From NCBI GenBank assembly GCA_026707665.1, contig JAPOWK010000095.1:1-60839 (forward strand): DNA of 60,839 bases, given 5' to 3'. The DNA comes from Chloroflexota bacterium. Its GTDB lineage: Bacteria; Chloroflexota; Anaerolineae; Aggregatilineales; Phototrophicaceae. The first letter of the stretch is position 1; each line of letters opens with the position of its first letter. This document shows, one piece after another, positions 1 through 9,800 of this stretch. The notes beneath the pieces were generated by a model, which saw only the letters and a program-made list of their open reading frames with translations, had not been told where the DNA came from and did not search any database. Made by a program: the position numbers and the translations under genes.

Positions 1-50
1 GGGCCTCACGGACCCAAACCGTGCGCGCTACCGGGCTGCGCCACGCCCCG
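1..50 (-). tRNA. tRNA-Pro (anticodon TGG), partial, cut by the window edge
   Basis: Read on the minus strand, the first 50 bases form the 5' part of a tRNA: an acceptor strand starting CGGGGCG, a D arm with GCGCAGCCCGGTAGCGC, and an anticodon stem CACGG/CCGTG around loop TTTGGGT. The anticodon is TGG, so it reads proline codons. The T arm and 3' acceptor strand lie outside the window. Confidence 0.9.
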
Positions 51-171
51 AATGCCCACTTATCTTACTCGGCTTTCGCCACATCGTAAAGTCATAAGTC
101 GGCGGGTGTATCCGTGTCGACTGAATGTCAAATTAGTCCCAGAATCCCTTTAGTCGCTTACGCCGGGGAAG

Positions 172-247
172 TTGTAGGGGCGAGCCATTGGGTCGCCCAT
201 CGAATAACATCGATTATCCAAGCGGGCGTTTCGGCGAAACGCCCCTA
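172..247. repeat. REP-like GC-rich inverted repeat
   Basis: TAGGGGCG at 175-182 is inverted as CGCCCCTA at 240-247, and inside it GGGCGTTT/AAACGCCC (224-231/237-244) forms a perfect 8-bp hairpin with a 5-nt loop. The outer 11-mer TTGTAGGGGCG (172-182) recurs inverted at 1244-1254, on the far side of the NYN gene. There is no T tract on the minus strand after the hairpin, so it is not a clear terminator for the NYN gene. The rest of 51-381 shows no gene. Confidence 0.5.
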
Positions 248-381
248 AAGATTTTCATTTCAGGAGTTCGTAATTCTCTGTGAGTCAAGTCGTGATTTGC
301 GTGAGACTGAAGTGAAGCGCCGATGCTCTTACCCTGGGGCTGGCTCGGTTCCACACAAACGGACCGGGCGAATCTTTAGAC

Positions 382-858
382 CTATCCGTCCGGCTCGCCG
401 CCGAACGCCTGATACAGTTCGTCGATTTCGTCGGCAGAAACAGTCGGATGTATCTCTTCGCCGTGGCTCTCCTGCTCCGGTTCGGATGACTGCAAAAGTC
501 TGGCGAACTGAATGGATGTCATGTGTTTCATTCGGCGACCCCTGGCGAAACTTCCTATCTCGTGATCCGACGAAACCACCGTCCATTTTCCCACATCGTT
601 TGTCCTCGCGACTCGCCGCTGTATCAAACCGTCAGCATTCGTGTGCTCAGATGCGGCAAAGATCACCGTTACTGATCTGGTTGACATTGCCGAGAAGCCT
701 CCGGGCAAACCTCCGTCAAAGATAACCGTGCATTTCTTTCCGCTGCGAGCGCAATAGCCCTTCAGCTTGTTGACCAGCCGAGCTTCATCGTTAGGATCAT
801 CGAGGCTGATATCCGGCAGGCTGGCAATTAGATTGTGCCCGTCAATCAAATAGGACAT
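382..858 (-). CDS. NYN-domain (YacP-like) putative ribonuclease
   Basis: The 158-residue protein opens with MSYLIDGHNLI, the first acidic strand of the NYN/PIN-like fold, and continues with TVIFDGG near residue 48 and SSDHEI near residue 96. These are three of the acidic positions that bind metal in this fold. The length fits the YacP/Rae1 family, whose characterised member in Bacillus cleaves mRNA on the ribosome; that activity is not shown here. The C-terminal 40 residues are acidic and probably flexible. It stands alone, with a 400-bp upstream region and a REP-like repeat downstream. The fold assignment is firm; the substrate is unknown. Confidence 0.75.
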   Translation of the reverse strand: MSYLIDGHNLIASLPDISLDDPNDEARLVNKLKGYCARSGKKCTVIFDGGLPGGFSAMSTRSVTVIFAASEHTNADGLIQRRVARTNDVGKWTVVSSDHEIGSFARGRRMKHMTSIQFARLLQSSEPEQESHGEEIHPTVSADEIDELYQAFGGEPDG

Positions 859-1265
859 GAAGCGTACCTTGTCAAATGCGAGCCAAAACCGCTTGCGCCC
901 ATTCTAACACAGCCGCCACCTCGCTCTACCATGCGCGTACAAACTGTCGCCCTTTCCAATCCGCTAGCAGTTACGCTATCCCTTATGTTCCACTCAGCAT
1001 CCACACACATTAGTTACCCAACCTGTGTGCATCAGACAACCACATTGGCGCAAAAACTTCTTTGGCGCGCCAACGCCAATACTGCCCTCTCCCGCTCGCA
1101 AAGCCGTGTCGATGCTGCGATTCGCATTGGCGCTAGTCACAAATTTGATGGCGCAATGACGCCTATCCGCGCCAATGCGCAAACCTCTTGCGCCATTGGA
1201 GAGCAACTGAAAGCGCGCCGTTTTGAGGACGCTAAACGGAAAACGCCCCTACAACCGTCGAATTG
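859..1265. other. Intergenic region with clustered GCGCCAA/TTGGCGC motifs
   Basis: I find no convincing gene in this 407-bp gap upstream of the NYN gene. Between 1044 and 1200 the heptamer TTGGCGC or its complement occurs repeatedly: 1045-1051, the perfect palindrome TTGGCGCGCCAA at 1062-1073, 1127-1133 and 1169-1175, with degenerate copies near 1149 and 1189. This may be an operator array or a short degenerate repeat. CGCCCCTACAA at 1244-1254 is the inverted copy of the 11-mer at 172-182. Confidence 0.4.
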
Positions 1266-2555
1266 CTAGGCGGCGTCCGCCACTATCTCATACACAGGCA
1301 CACCCATCGTGAAGATGCTGCCGATGTTTAATCGACTTTCGACTTCCAGAAAGCCGCCATGCGCCTGGCAGATCGCGCGCGCGACGTACAAGCCCTGCCC
1401 CAGCCCAGACGGCGCATCGGACCCGCGATTTACATCACCGCGATAAAAGCGCTCGAAGATATGCGGCAGGTCATCTTCGCTGATGCCGACGCCATTATCG
1501 CTGACGCTAATAAGCGCGTAATTCTTGGAGTTGCGCGGCTCCACGCGGGCAGCCAGCGCCACATAGCCGCCTTCTTTGCTGTAAGTCGCGCCATTGCGGA
1601 TCAAATGCCCCAGCGCCCACTGCAAGCGGGCATCATCACCGCGCAGATTGATGCCGCTGAGATCTCGCGTCATCACCAGCAATTCGATGCCGCGGCGCTT
1701 GATTTCGCTCTCGATGCCATTGACGACCGACCAGACCACATCTTCCACTCCGACCGGCTCGCGCTGGACATCGAAGGCGCCGTCATGCAGCCGAGAAATG
1801 TCAAGCAATTCCAGCGCAAGTTGGTCGAGGACGCCGACGTTTCGCAGCAGTTTGTCCAGCAGGAGCTGGTTGACAGCGGCGTCTTCCGGCTGCCCGCTGA
1901 GCAATTCGCCCGCCAGCTTGATAACGCCGACCGGGCGCTCCATCTCGCGCGCGATATGCGTGACGAAGCCGTCTTTCAGCCGCTCCGCCAAAGCGTCATA
2001 AGTGACGTCACGCAAAATAATGACCGTGCCGATGCGCCGGCTGGCATCATCGCCGATGGCGATCAACTGCGCGCGAACGATGCGGTTGTTCAGCGGCAAC
2101 TCTTCCGATTCACCCAAGGGCGTCAATTCCGTCGCCGCCTCCTGCACAGCGCGATATCGCTCAAACAGGGTGCCCAGCGCGCTTTCCCAAAAGGCTCGTT
2201 TGCCGCCCAGCATGTTCTGAGCCCCCTGGTTCATCATCGTTACTTTGCCGTTCATATCCTGTACGATGATGCCTTCTTCAAGGCTGCTCAATACCTTGGT
2301 CAGGCGATCCAACTCATCGCCGCGCTGCTGGTGTTCGCTGTCCAGCCGTTCCAATCGTCGCCGCAGGGTCGCGCTTTCGGCGGTGTGGCGCTGCGCGATC
2401 TGCCTTTGTCGCCGCAATTCCTGCTCCAGCAGTTGGCGCCGGCCTAATCCACGATACAATCGCCGAAACAGCGATTCGCTCGCCGAGCCAAAACGGTGAA
2501 CGTCGCCCAAATTCGTATTGACCTCGCCATTTGACGCCCGCGGCATATCTTCCAT
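1266..2555 (-). CDS. PAS-domain sensor histidine kinase homolog lacking the phospho-acceptor His
   Basis: An N-terminal coiled coil (about residues 30-85) leads into a PAS domain (LSSLEEGIIVQDMNGKVTMMN), an H-box/DHp region, and a C-terminal HATPase_c domain. The HATPase domain has an N box (HLIRNGATYS), G1 (DNGVGI), F box (IFERFY) and G2 (GLGQGLYVAR). The H box reads FVTHIAREMERPV: aligned to the family's FVxxvSHELRTPL, the phosphorylatable His is Arg (codon 1947-1949). The ATP site looks intact, so it may bind ATP and act as a scaffold or allosteric regulator. No transmembrane helix is evident, so it is probably cytosolic. I chose the ATG at 2555 because AGGA lies 5 nt upstream; an in-frame start at 2609 has no ribosome site. 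No response regulator is adjacent. Confidence 0.85.
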   Translation of the reverse strand: MEDMPRASNGEVNTNLGDVHRFGSASESLFRRLYRGLGRRQLLEQELRRQRQIAQRHTAESATLRRRLERLDSEHQQRGDELDRLTKVLSSLEEGIIVQDMNGKVTMMNQGAQNMLGGKRAFWESALGTLFERYRAVQEAATELTPLGESEELPLNNRIVRAQLIAIGDDASRRIGTVIILRDVTYDALAERLKDGFVTHIAREMERPVGVIKLAGELLSGQPEDAAVNQLLLDKLLRNVGVLDQLALELLDISRLHDGAFDVQREPVGVEDVVWSVVNGIESEIKRRGIELLVMTRDLSGINLRGDDARLQWALGHLIRNGATYSKEGGYVALAARVEPRNSKNYALISVSDNGVGISEDDLPHIFERFYRGDVNRGSDAPSGLGQGLYVARAICQAHGGFLEVESRLNIGSIFTMGVPVYEIVADAA

Positions 2556-2760
2556 CGCGATCCTATTCGCGCCAGCGCATGCAGACGGCAAAGCCGCTGC
2601 ACCGCTCAAACAGAAGCGACTGTGCCAGCCGCTCTACGCCTTGATTATAGTCAAACTCCCAAAGGCTCGCGAACTGACTACAGCGCAGATTGCAAGCGTC
2701 AACAGATGGGCTATCATCTAAAAAGAGAAGCGAGACAATTAGGGAGCTTGGTAGTCTTTG

Positions 2761-3501
2761 ATGCAAAATGTCGCGCCAACGCATCGCCTGAGCCGGCGCT
2801 CGCGCGAATTTCTGATCGCCGCCGCGGTCGTCTTTCTCCTGGGCGCTGCTTTAGCTGTTGCTGGCATCAGCTTGCACATCGTCAGCCTGGTCATCCCCTT
2901 CAATCGTGGCTTCGCCTTTTACGACTTGACGCGCAAGGCAATGCTCTCGGCGGGCCTCGGCCTTGCTTTCGTCTCGATGCTGATGGCGCTGCGAGCCGTC
3001 ACCTGGAAGACGGACAACGCCCTGGCTTGGGAACTGGGCGAGCGGCTCGCTCAATCGCTCGACCATCAATTTGTCTTCATACGCAATATTAGCAGACGCT
3101 CGCTCGGCTACATTGATGCGGCGCTGGTCAGCAAACACGGCGTTTTGGTCTTGCGCATCTCGAGGCGCAAGGGCCAGCTTCTGAACCATGGTGGAGACTG
3201 GCTGCGGCGGGGACGCAAAGGAACCTGGCGACGCCTGCGCTGGAACCCCACGCGCGATGTGGTGGCTGACGCGATGAAGGTCAAAGCCTACTTGCAGGAT
3301 TACCAGTTGCCGGCCGTGCCGGTATTTGCCGCCGTCGTATTCACGCGTGACGCGCCCGACGTAGCATTTCAATTGCAGGAACCCGCCGTACCCGTGGTCC
3401 ATGCGGCAGCCTTGATCAGCGGACTTCAGGACAACTATTTCGCCCAGGACCGCATCGACGCGGCCACGGTACAGCGAGTGGTAAACCTGCTCTATCACTA
3501 G
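2761..3501 (+). CDS. Membrane-anchored NERD (nuclease-related) domain protein
   Basis: Two hydrophobic segments (about residues 18-50 and 60-80) precede a NERD-like domain. Its core is YIDAALVSKHGVLVLRIS, then GDWLRRG, NPTRDVVADAMKVKAYL and a VFAAVVFT strand. The NERD fold is a PD-(D/E)XK relative found in nucleic-acid processing proteins. Here the usual ExK strand reads RIS, so catalysis is doubtful. The gene starts the AddAB operon and its stop overlaps the GGAGG of addB, so the two are translationally linked. TTG at 2758 is an alternative start; AGGGAG at 2741-2746 is rather far upstream. A DNA-related role at the membrane is inferred from the domain and its neighbours. Confidence 0.7.
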   Translation: MQNVAPTHRLSRRSREFLIAAAVVFLLGAALAVAGISLHIVSLVIPFNRGFAFYDLTRKAMLSAGLGLAFVSMLMALRAVTWKTDNALAWELGERLAQSLDHQFVFIRNISRRSLGYIDAALVSKHGVLVLRISRRKGQLLNHGGDWLRRGRKGTWRRLRWNPTRDVVADAMKVKAYLQDYQLPAVPVFAAVVFTRDAPDVAFQLQEPAVPVVHAAALISGLQDNYFAQDRIDAATVQRVVNLLYH

Positions 3502-3510
3502 GAGGCGCTC

Positions 3511-6500
3511 GTGGCTCACAGCTTGCACCTCGCGCCCGCAGCGACCGGGAAGACCGCGCGCCTGCTTGCGCTCCTGCGTGAGATAACGCTATCAAAGCGT
3601 AACAGCATGCCGAAGATATGGGTGCTCTTGGCGACTCGACGACAAGCGCTCAACTTTCGGCAGCGGCTGATCGAGCTAGACGACGACATCGCAGTCTATT
3701 GCAACATCGAGTTCTTCAACTTCTATTCGCTGAACGCGCGTCTGCTGAAAATAGCGGGGAAGCCGGTCCGCCGCCTCAACCCTTTGACGCGTTACGGCTT
3801 GCTGCGGCGCCTGCTGACTCAGATGCTGGCTGCGGATCAACTGCGCTATTTCCATCGAATCGCCGATACGCGCGGCTTCGTCGCGATTATGGCCGAGCTC
3901 ATCGACGAACTCAAACAAGCCATGGTCGACGTCGATGAATTCGCTGCGGCGGCGCGAAGTCAAAAGGACGAAGAGTTAGCACTGATCTATCGGCGCTATC
4001 AAGACGCGCTGAGACGGAGCGATCTGGCCGATGTAGAAGGCGAAGGTTGGCTAGCGCTCGCGGAGCTGCGCAGGCAGCACGACGTCGCGCTCGATGTGGA
4101 CTTGCTCCTGGTCGATGGCTACGACCAATTCACAATCGTTCAAGCGCAAATGCTGGCCGCCCTGTCGCGGGCGATTCCTGAGGTCCACATCAGCTTGACG
4201 GACATGCCAATCGCTTTCGCCGATGCCCTGCCTCACCGCAGCGCCGTCGCCCGCAAGCGGCTGGAACGCGCCTTTGAAGAAGCGCGCGTCAACCTGGCAA
4301 CAGAGACGATTGTGCCAATTGACGGAGAGAGAGCGCCCGATCTCGTGCAACTCGGCGAGCGCATCTTCTGCAATTTGCCAGAGGCAGCGGGCGGCGCCGC
4401 CATTGAGCTGCTGGAGATGCCAAGCCCGGCCGAGGAGGTGCGGAGCGTTCTGCGGGTGATCAAGCGCCAATTGCTGGCGCGCGTAAAGCCGGACGATATT
4501 TTGGTCGCGCTTCGCGATTGGAATCGCTATTCCCCGCACTTCGCATCGCTCGGCGACGAATTTGGACTGCCGCTGCTTTTGAACAACGAGCCGGACCTGC
4601 ATACGGCGCCCTTGATCGCCGTTCTGATCGACTTGCTGGACATGGCGCCGCGTTTTCGCCGACGGCATCTGCTCGATATCCTGCGATCACCCTATATTGA
4701 CGCGGGTTTGGATTCGGAATCGATTGACCTGCTCGACCGGATCAGTTTGGAGCGGCAATTTCTTGGTGGCGATTCCTCGGACTGGTTGGCCTTGCTGGAT
4801 ATCGAAACCGCAGCCGGTCGACCGCTATACCGAGACGGCGACGCCGATGAGTTTACCTGCTTGACGGACCAGCAGCGGGATGAGCTCATTTTCCGACTCT
4901 CCGCCTTTTTCAATGGTCTAAATCCACCGGTTCAAGCTGATGTCCCCGCGTATGTCGAATGGCTGGACAACTTGCTCGGCGTCGATCCGCTGGCTGAATT
5001 AACCGGCCAGCAGCGTCAAGATGCGGTGGCCGGCTTCTCGCTCAATATGATCGCGGCGGCGCGCCAGCTTGAAGCGGACGAGGACCGAATCACGCGCCAG
5101 GACTTGATGGCTTTGAGCGGCCTGAAACGAATACTGCGCGATTTCTCGGCAAGTGATGATGTGCTTCGCGAGACTTACGGCGGGGCAGCGAAGATTGGTT
5201 GGCGCCGATTCTGGTCCGATCTCAAGGAGGCTTTGGAATCGACAGCCCTTGAAAGCGGCGATCGCTCGCGCGCGGGGCAGATCCTGGTCACCACCGCAGC
5301 TGAGGCCCGTGGCTTGCCCCATCAGCACGTTTACATTCTCGGGCTGTCCGAAGGCCTCTTCCCGGCCGAAGTTCCCGAAGATTCGCTCTATCTCGATTCC
5401 GAACGCGAACGCTTGCAGGCGCATGGCATTCCACTGGCGACGCGAGCGGAACGCATTGACGATCAAGGCTTGTTCTGCGAACTCATCAGCCTGCCGCTAG
5501 AATCGCTGACCCTGTCCCGCCCTACCTTCCAAGCGGGCAAGAACTGGATCGAGAGCCATCTCTGGCGCGAGGTGAGACGCGTCTATCCAGACCTGGCGCC
5601 CGAAACCGGAAAACTCGGCGCGGTCGTCCCGGCGCTGGAATCCGCCAGCGGCTCGGAGACCTTGCTCGGCGTCGCCGCGCAGTTGAATGGAGACGATACC
5701 AGACAAGCCGAGTCGGCTTTGCGAATCAAGAACTGGCTACGGAATGATACGGGATTTGCCGCTCAATGGCGGCGAATTGAAGCGGGCCGCCGGGTAGAGC
5801 GGGGGCGCCTCTCCAACGAGCCATTTGACCGCTATAGCGGCATTCTAACTCGCCCAGAGCTGCAGGCGGAGGTCGCGCGACAGTTGGGCAGCGAGCGCGT
5901 CTGGAGCGCGTCGCAGTTGAAAGACTACGGGCTTTGCGGCTTCCGCTTCTTTGCCAAGCGCTTGCTGAAACTGGAAGAATTCAAAGAGCCCGAGCTAGGT
6001 TTGGACGCGGCGCAGCTGGGCTCGCTCAATCACCGCATCCTGGAAGAGACCTATCGCGCGATCGCCGAACGCTCGCTAGGCATTGATGAAGAAAACCTGC
6101 AAGCCGCTCTGGAGAATTTTGCCGTCGCGGCCGACGACATCCTGGATCGCGCGCCTGAGCTTTTCAGCTTCGTCGCCACCGCCACCTGGCAAGAGGAAAA
6201 GCAAGTTCTGCGAAATCGGCTGGCGGCTCTCATCAAAAATGACTTCTCGCCGGAGAGCCCGCTCGCGCACTTCGGAGACCGGCGATATGTGCATGATCTC
6301 GAGCTGAACTTCGCTGATGTAGAAATCGAGCTGCCAGCCCAAGATCAGCGGCTGCGCGTCGCCGGCTATATCGACCGCATCGATAATGTCGATGGCAAGC
6401 TCGTCGTGGTTGATTACAAAAGCGGAACGAGCCCTGTTTCCCGGCGCGAAATGGAAATCGGCCGCGACTTTCAGATGATGGTCTACGCGCTTTCACTTCA

Positions 6501-6789
6501 ACGCCTGCTCGAACGAAACGGGAATGAAAATAAAGTGGCGGGCGGACTCTTCTGGCACCTGCGCAATCTGAAAGCCAGCGGCAAGTATTCCGCCGATGAC
6601 GAAGACGACATCGCCGCGATAGAGTTGGCGCGGCAGCATGTCGCCCGCAATCTGGAGGCTGGACGAGCCGGCCAGTTCCCTGCGCGCGCGACCGGCCTCG
6701 AAAATGGCAAATGCGCGCGCTATTGTGAATTTTCGCATTTCTGCCGCATGCACGTCACCAATCCCTACAAATCCTCCCCGCCCGCGTAA
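3511..6789 (+). CDS. addB: AddB-like helicase-nuclease subunit
   Basis: This 1092-residue protein has the layout of the AddB subunit of the AddAB double-strand-break resection enzyme. The N-terminal P-loop is APAATGKT (residues 8-15), with Ala where the first Gly is expected. UvrD-like helicase domains follow. A C-terminal PD-(D/E)XK nuclease carries GYIDRID and VVVDYKSG near residues 950-970. Four cysteines that would hold the family's Fe-S cluster are present: YGLCGF near 808 and CARYCEFSHFC near 1068-1078. GTG start with GGAGG 5 nt upstream. It overlaps nothing but is followed 22 bp later by addA. The enzyme degrades duplex ends and loads RecA in other bacteria. Confidence in the family is high. 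Confidence 0.88.
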   Translation: MAHSLHLAPAATGKTARLLALLREITLSKRNSMPKIWVLLATRRQALNFRQRLIELDDDIAVYCNIEFFNFYSLNARLLKIAGKPVRRLNPLTRYGLLRRLLTQMLAADQLRYFHRIADTRGFVAIMAELIDELKQAMVDVDEFAAAARSQKDEELALIYRRYQDALRRSDLADVEGEGWLALAELRRQHDVALDVDLLLVDGYDQFTIVQAQMLAALSRAIPEVHISLTDMPIAFADALPHRSAVARKRLERAFEEARVNLATETIVPIDGERAPDLVQLGERIFCNLPEAAGGAAIELLEMPSPAEEVRSVLRVIKRQLLARVKPDDILVALRDWNRYSPHFASLGDEFGLPLLLNNEPDLHTAPLIAVLIDLLDMAPRFRRRHLLDILRSPYIDAGLDSESIDLLDRISLERQFLGGDSSDWLALLDIETAAGRPLYRDGDADEFTCLTDQQRDELIFRLSAFFNGLNPPVQADVPAYVEWLDNLLGVDPLAELTGQQRQDAVAGFSLNMIAAARQLEADEDRITRQDLMALSGLKRILRDFSASDDVLRETYGGAAKIGWRRFWSDLKEALESTALESGDRSRAGQILVTTAAEARGLPHQHVYILGLSEGLFPAEVPEDSLYLDSERERLQAHGIPLATRAERIDDQGLFCELISLPLESLTLSRPTFQAGKNWIESHLWREVRRVYPDLAPETGKLGAVVPALESASGSETLLGVAAQLNGDDTRQAESALRIKNWLRNDTGFAAQWRRIEAGRRVERGRLSNEPFDRYSGILTRPELQAEVARQLGSERVWSASQLKDYGLCGFRFFAKRLLKLEEFKEPELGLDAAQLGSLNHRILEETYRAIAERSLGIDEENLQAALENFAVAADDILDRAPELFSFVATATWQEEKQVLRNRLAALIKNDFSPESPLAHFGDRRYVHDLELNFADVEIELPAQDQRLRVAGYIDRIDNVDGKLVVVDYKSGTSPVSRREMEIGRDFQMMVYALSLQRLLERNGNENKVAGGLFWHLRNLKASGKYSADDEDDIAAIELARQHVARNLEAGRAGQFPARATGLENGKCARYCEFSHFCRMHVTNPYKSSPPA

Positions 6790-6811
6790 GCGACCGATAG
6801 AGGCGCGCCAC

Positions 6812-9800
6812 ATGGAGCCGACACGCGAACAGTATGACGCCGTTCACATCAGCGACAAGAATCTGATCGTGGTGGCGGGCGCCGGCTCGGGCAAAACGCG
6901 CGTGCTCGTCGAACGCTACCTGCAGCTGCTGGAAGATAACCCGGATTGGCGCATTAGCGCGCTGGTGGCGATCACATTCACGCGGGAAGCGGCATTTGAG
7001 ATGCGGCACCGGCTGCGGGAGGAGCTTGAGAAGCGAACGCGGGAATCCGGCGCGGGTCATTGGGCAAGGCATCTCTCGCAGCTGGATAGCGCGCGCATCG
7101 ACACGATTCACGGGCTCTGTACGAACCTCCTGCGCGCCAATGCGGCGCAAGCGGGCGTCGATCCAAGATTTCAAGTGCTGGACGAGAACGAGTCCGCCAT
7201 CCTGCTGGACGATATCGTGCATGATGTGCTCGCGACCATTAAGGCGCCGCTGTCCCAGCTTTTCGCCCACTACGATTCCTTCCGAATCGAGGGGGCGCTG
7301 CGACAGCTCAATCTCGTCAATGCCGAGTTGGCGCCCGTGCCGGACGACCCCGATGCGCTGTTTCGGCAATGGGAGCGGGAATGGTCCGATGAGGTCTTCA
7401 AGGTGCGCGACCGACTGCTCAACAGCGCTGAATTGTCGAACGTCGTCTCTGCTGGACCAGCGCCGAATGAAGACAAACTGGCCGAGCTTATCGCGCAGTA
7501 TTGGCGCTATCTGGAGCGCGTCGAAAACGCTGAAGACCCTTTTACAGTCGTCCAGTTGACGAAGGAATGCTTTGACACTGGCGCTGTAGGCAATAAAGGC
7601 TCCGCGGCGGCATGGGGCGGCAGCGCAGCGAAAAAAGAGGCGGCCGATTCCCTGCGCGATCTCCGAGCGCGGATCAAAGACACGGTCGTGGCAATTGGCG
7701 ATCCGCCAGGCGTGCTCGACCGCGCCACGGCGGAATTGCTGCCGCTTTGGCATCAACTGCTGCAAAAGGTCAGGACGACCTATCGCGCACGCAAACAGAA
7801 GAGCGCCCTGCTCGATTTCGATGATCTGGAGCGGCTGGCGGCGAAATTGCTTAGGGATGACGAGGTTCAAAGGCGCTACCGCGGGACAGAGTTCAAGCAT
7901 CTGCTGGTCGATGAGTTTCAAGACACCAATGAGGCGCAATGGCGGATCATCAAATCGCTGGCGGACTTGGAGCGAGGCGGTTCGCTTTTCGTCGTCGGCG
8001 ATCCCAAGCAGAGCATCTATCAGTTCCGCGGCGCTGATGTCAGCACATTTGGCAAGGCAATAGACAAGATCGCCGGCCAGGAAGCGGGGTGCGAATTGTC
8101 ACTTTCCACCTCGTTCCGCAGTCACCGCCCGCTCGTCGAGCAGTTCAACACGCTATTTAGAGCGCTCCTAAAACGCGATGAAAGTAGCCCGGTTGCGAAC
8201 ATTGAAGTGAAATTCGACAAGCCGATGCAAGCCTTCCGCGATGAAGCGCCCGCATTGCCCGCCATCACCATTCAGCTGCTTGAATCCGAAGAGCTCGATG
8301 AAGCCGGCGAGTACGTTCTAGGTCGGTCGGGCCGGCGCCAAAGCCGAAACACAGATGACATGCGCCGCTGGGAAGCCTACGAGATTTCAGCGCACATCAA
8401 GCGTATGATCGAGGACAGATGCCCGGTCTTTGACAAGGAGACGCGCGAAAAACGCGCCATGCAATATCGCGATATCGCCATCCTGTTTCAATCGATGACC
8501 AAGCTTCCGCTCTACGAAGAAGTCTTCAAATCGCAGGGGATTTCTTATCTGGCGGTCGCGGGCCGCGGCTACTTTGACCGGCAGGAAGTTTGGGATCTGC
8601 TCAACCTGCTGCGCTTTCTGCACAATCCCGCCGATAACCTGGCGCTGGCGACCGTCTTGCGCTCGCCGATATTCGCCTTCAGCGACGATCTGCTCTTCGC
8701 CCTCCGCCTCAAGCGCGACGAAGAAGCGGATTCGCCGACGCCGTTGCCTCTCTGGCGGGCGCTGCATATCGCCGCTGAGGAGCCCTTGCCAGGTATTGCC
8801 GATACTGATCTGCCGCTTATCGCGCATGCCCTGGATACGCTGGGTGAGCTGCTGCGTCTGGCGGGCCGCGTGACCATATCACAGTTGTTGCGGCGCGCTC
8901 TGACGCTTACCAACTACCCCGCCATTCTGACGGGCTTGCCCGATGGCAATCGGCGGCGCGGCAACATCGAAAAGCTGCTGGGTCTGGCCGAAGAAAGCGG
9001 CAAGATCACGCTGGGCAAATTCTCGCAGTATCTGGCGGATCTGTCCGCGCGAGAGGCGCGCGAAGGCGAAGCCTTGCTCGAGCCGGGGAACACCATCCGC
9101 CTGATGACAGTACACGCCAGCAAAGGGCTTGAATTCGCGCTGGTTGTATTGGCGGACGCGTCTTGGGAGCGCGGCAATTCGGGCGCGCCGACCTTGCAGG
9201 CGGACTCCAAATACGGCCTCAGCTGCAGCGTTTATAGCGGCGAAACCAATAAGTACGAAGATGGTTTCGCTCACCGCCGCAATCTGAAGCTGCAGGCTCT
9301 CAAAGAAGCGGCGGAACGCAGGCGCTTGCTTTATGTGGCGGCGACGCGGGCGCAAGACTATCTCCTGATCAGCGGCGCCGTCAAACAGAATAAGAGCGGC
9401 GCCTTGAACGCTCGCGGCTGGCTGAAACTTCTGCTGCCAGCATTGGGCATCGACGATGCCCCCTGCGAGCCCGACGAGCGGCGCCAATTCGCTGGCTATC
9501 CGCTCCGGATACGGATGCCGACAGCGCCACCGCCGCCGGAGCGCTTGCGACCTGCAGTTGGCGCCGTCGCGACCCTCTGGGACTATGACGCCGACGCGGA
9601 CGACTATCCCCCGCTGATGCCGCCGTTGATGAATCCCTTGCCAGAACACAGCAGGATTGGTCCGCGCCACATCAGCGCGACTCAGATTGCGCACCTGGGC
9701 GCCTACCGGCACGAAAAGAACCCGCATGCGCGCCGTCATTTCGGTCGCCGTTTTCGCGACATCGCCTCAACCGGCATGTCGCAGGACGACTACGAAGTAA

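Noticed and set aside
1359..2447. Long open frame (362 aa) opposite the sensor kinase
   Set aside because: Composition is that of an antisense shadow; the minus-strand kinase motifs explain the region.
6755..7939. Long open frame (394 aa) opposite AddA
   Set aside because: It overlaps the clear UvrD-type motifs of AddA and has no domain features of its own.
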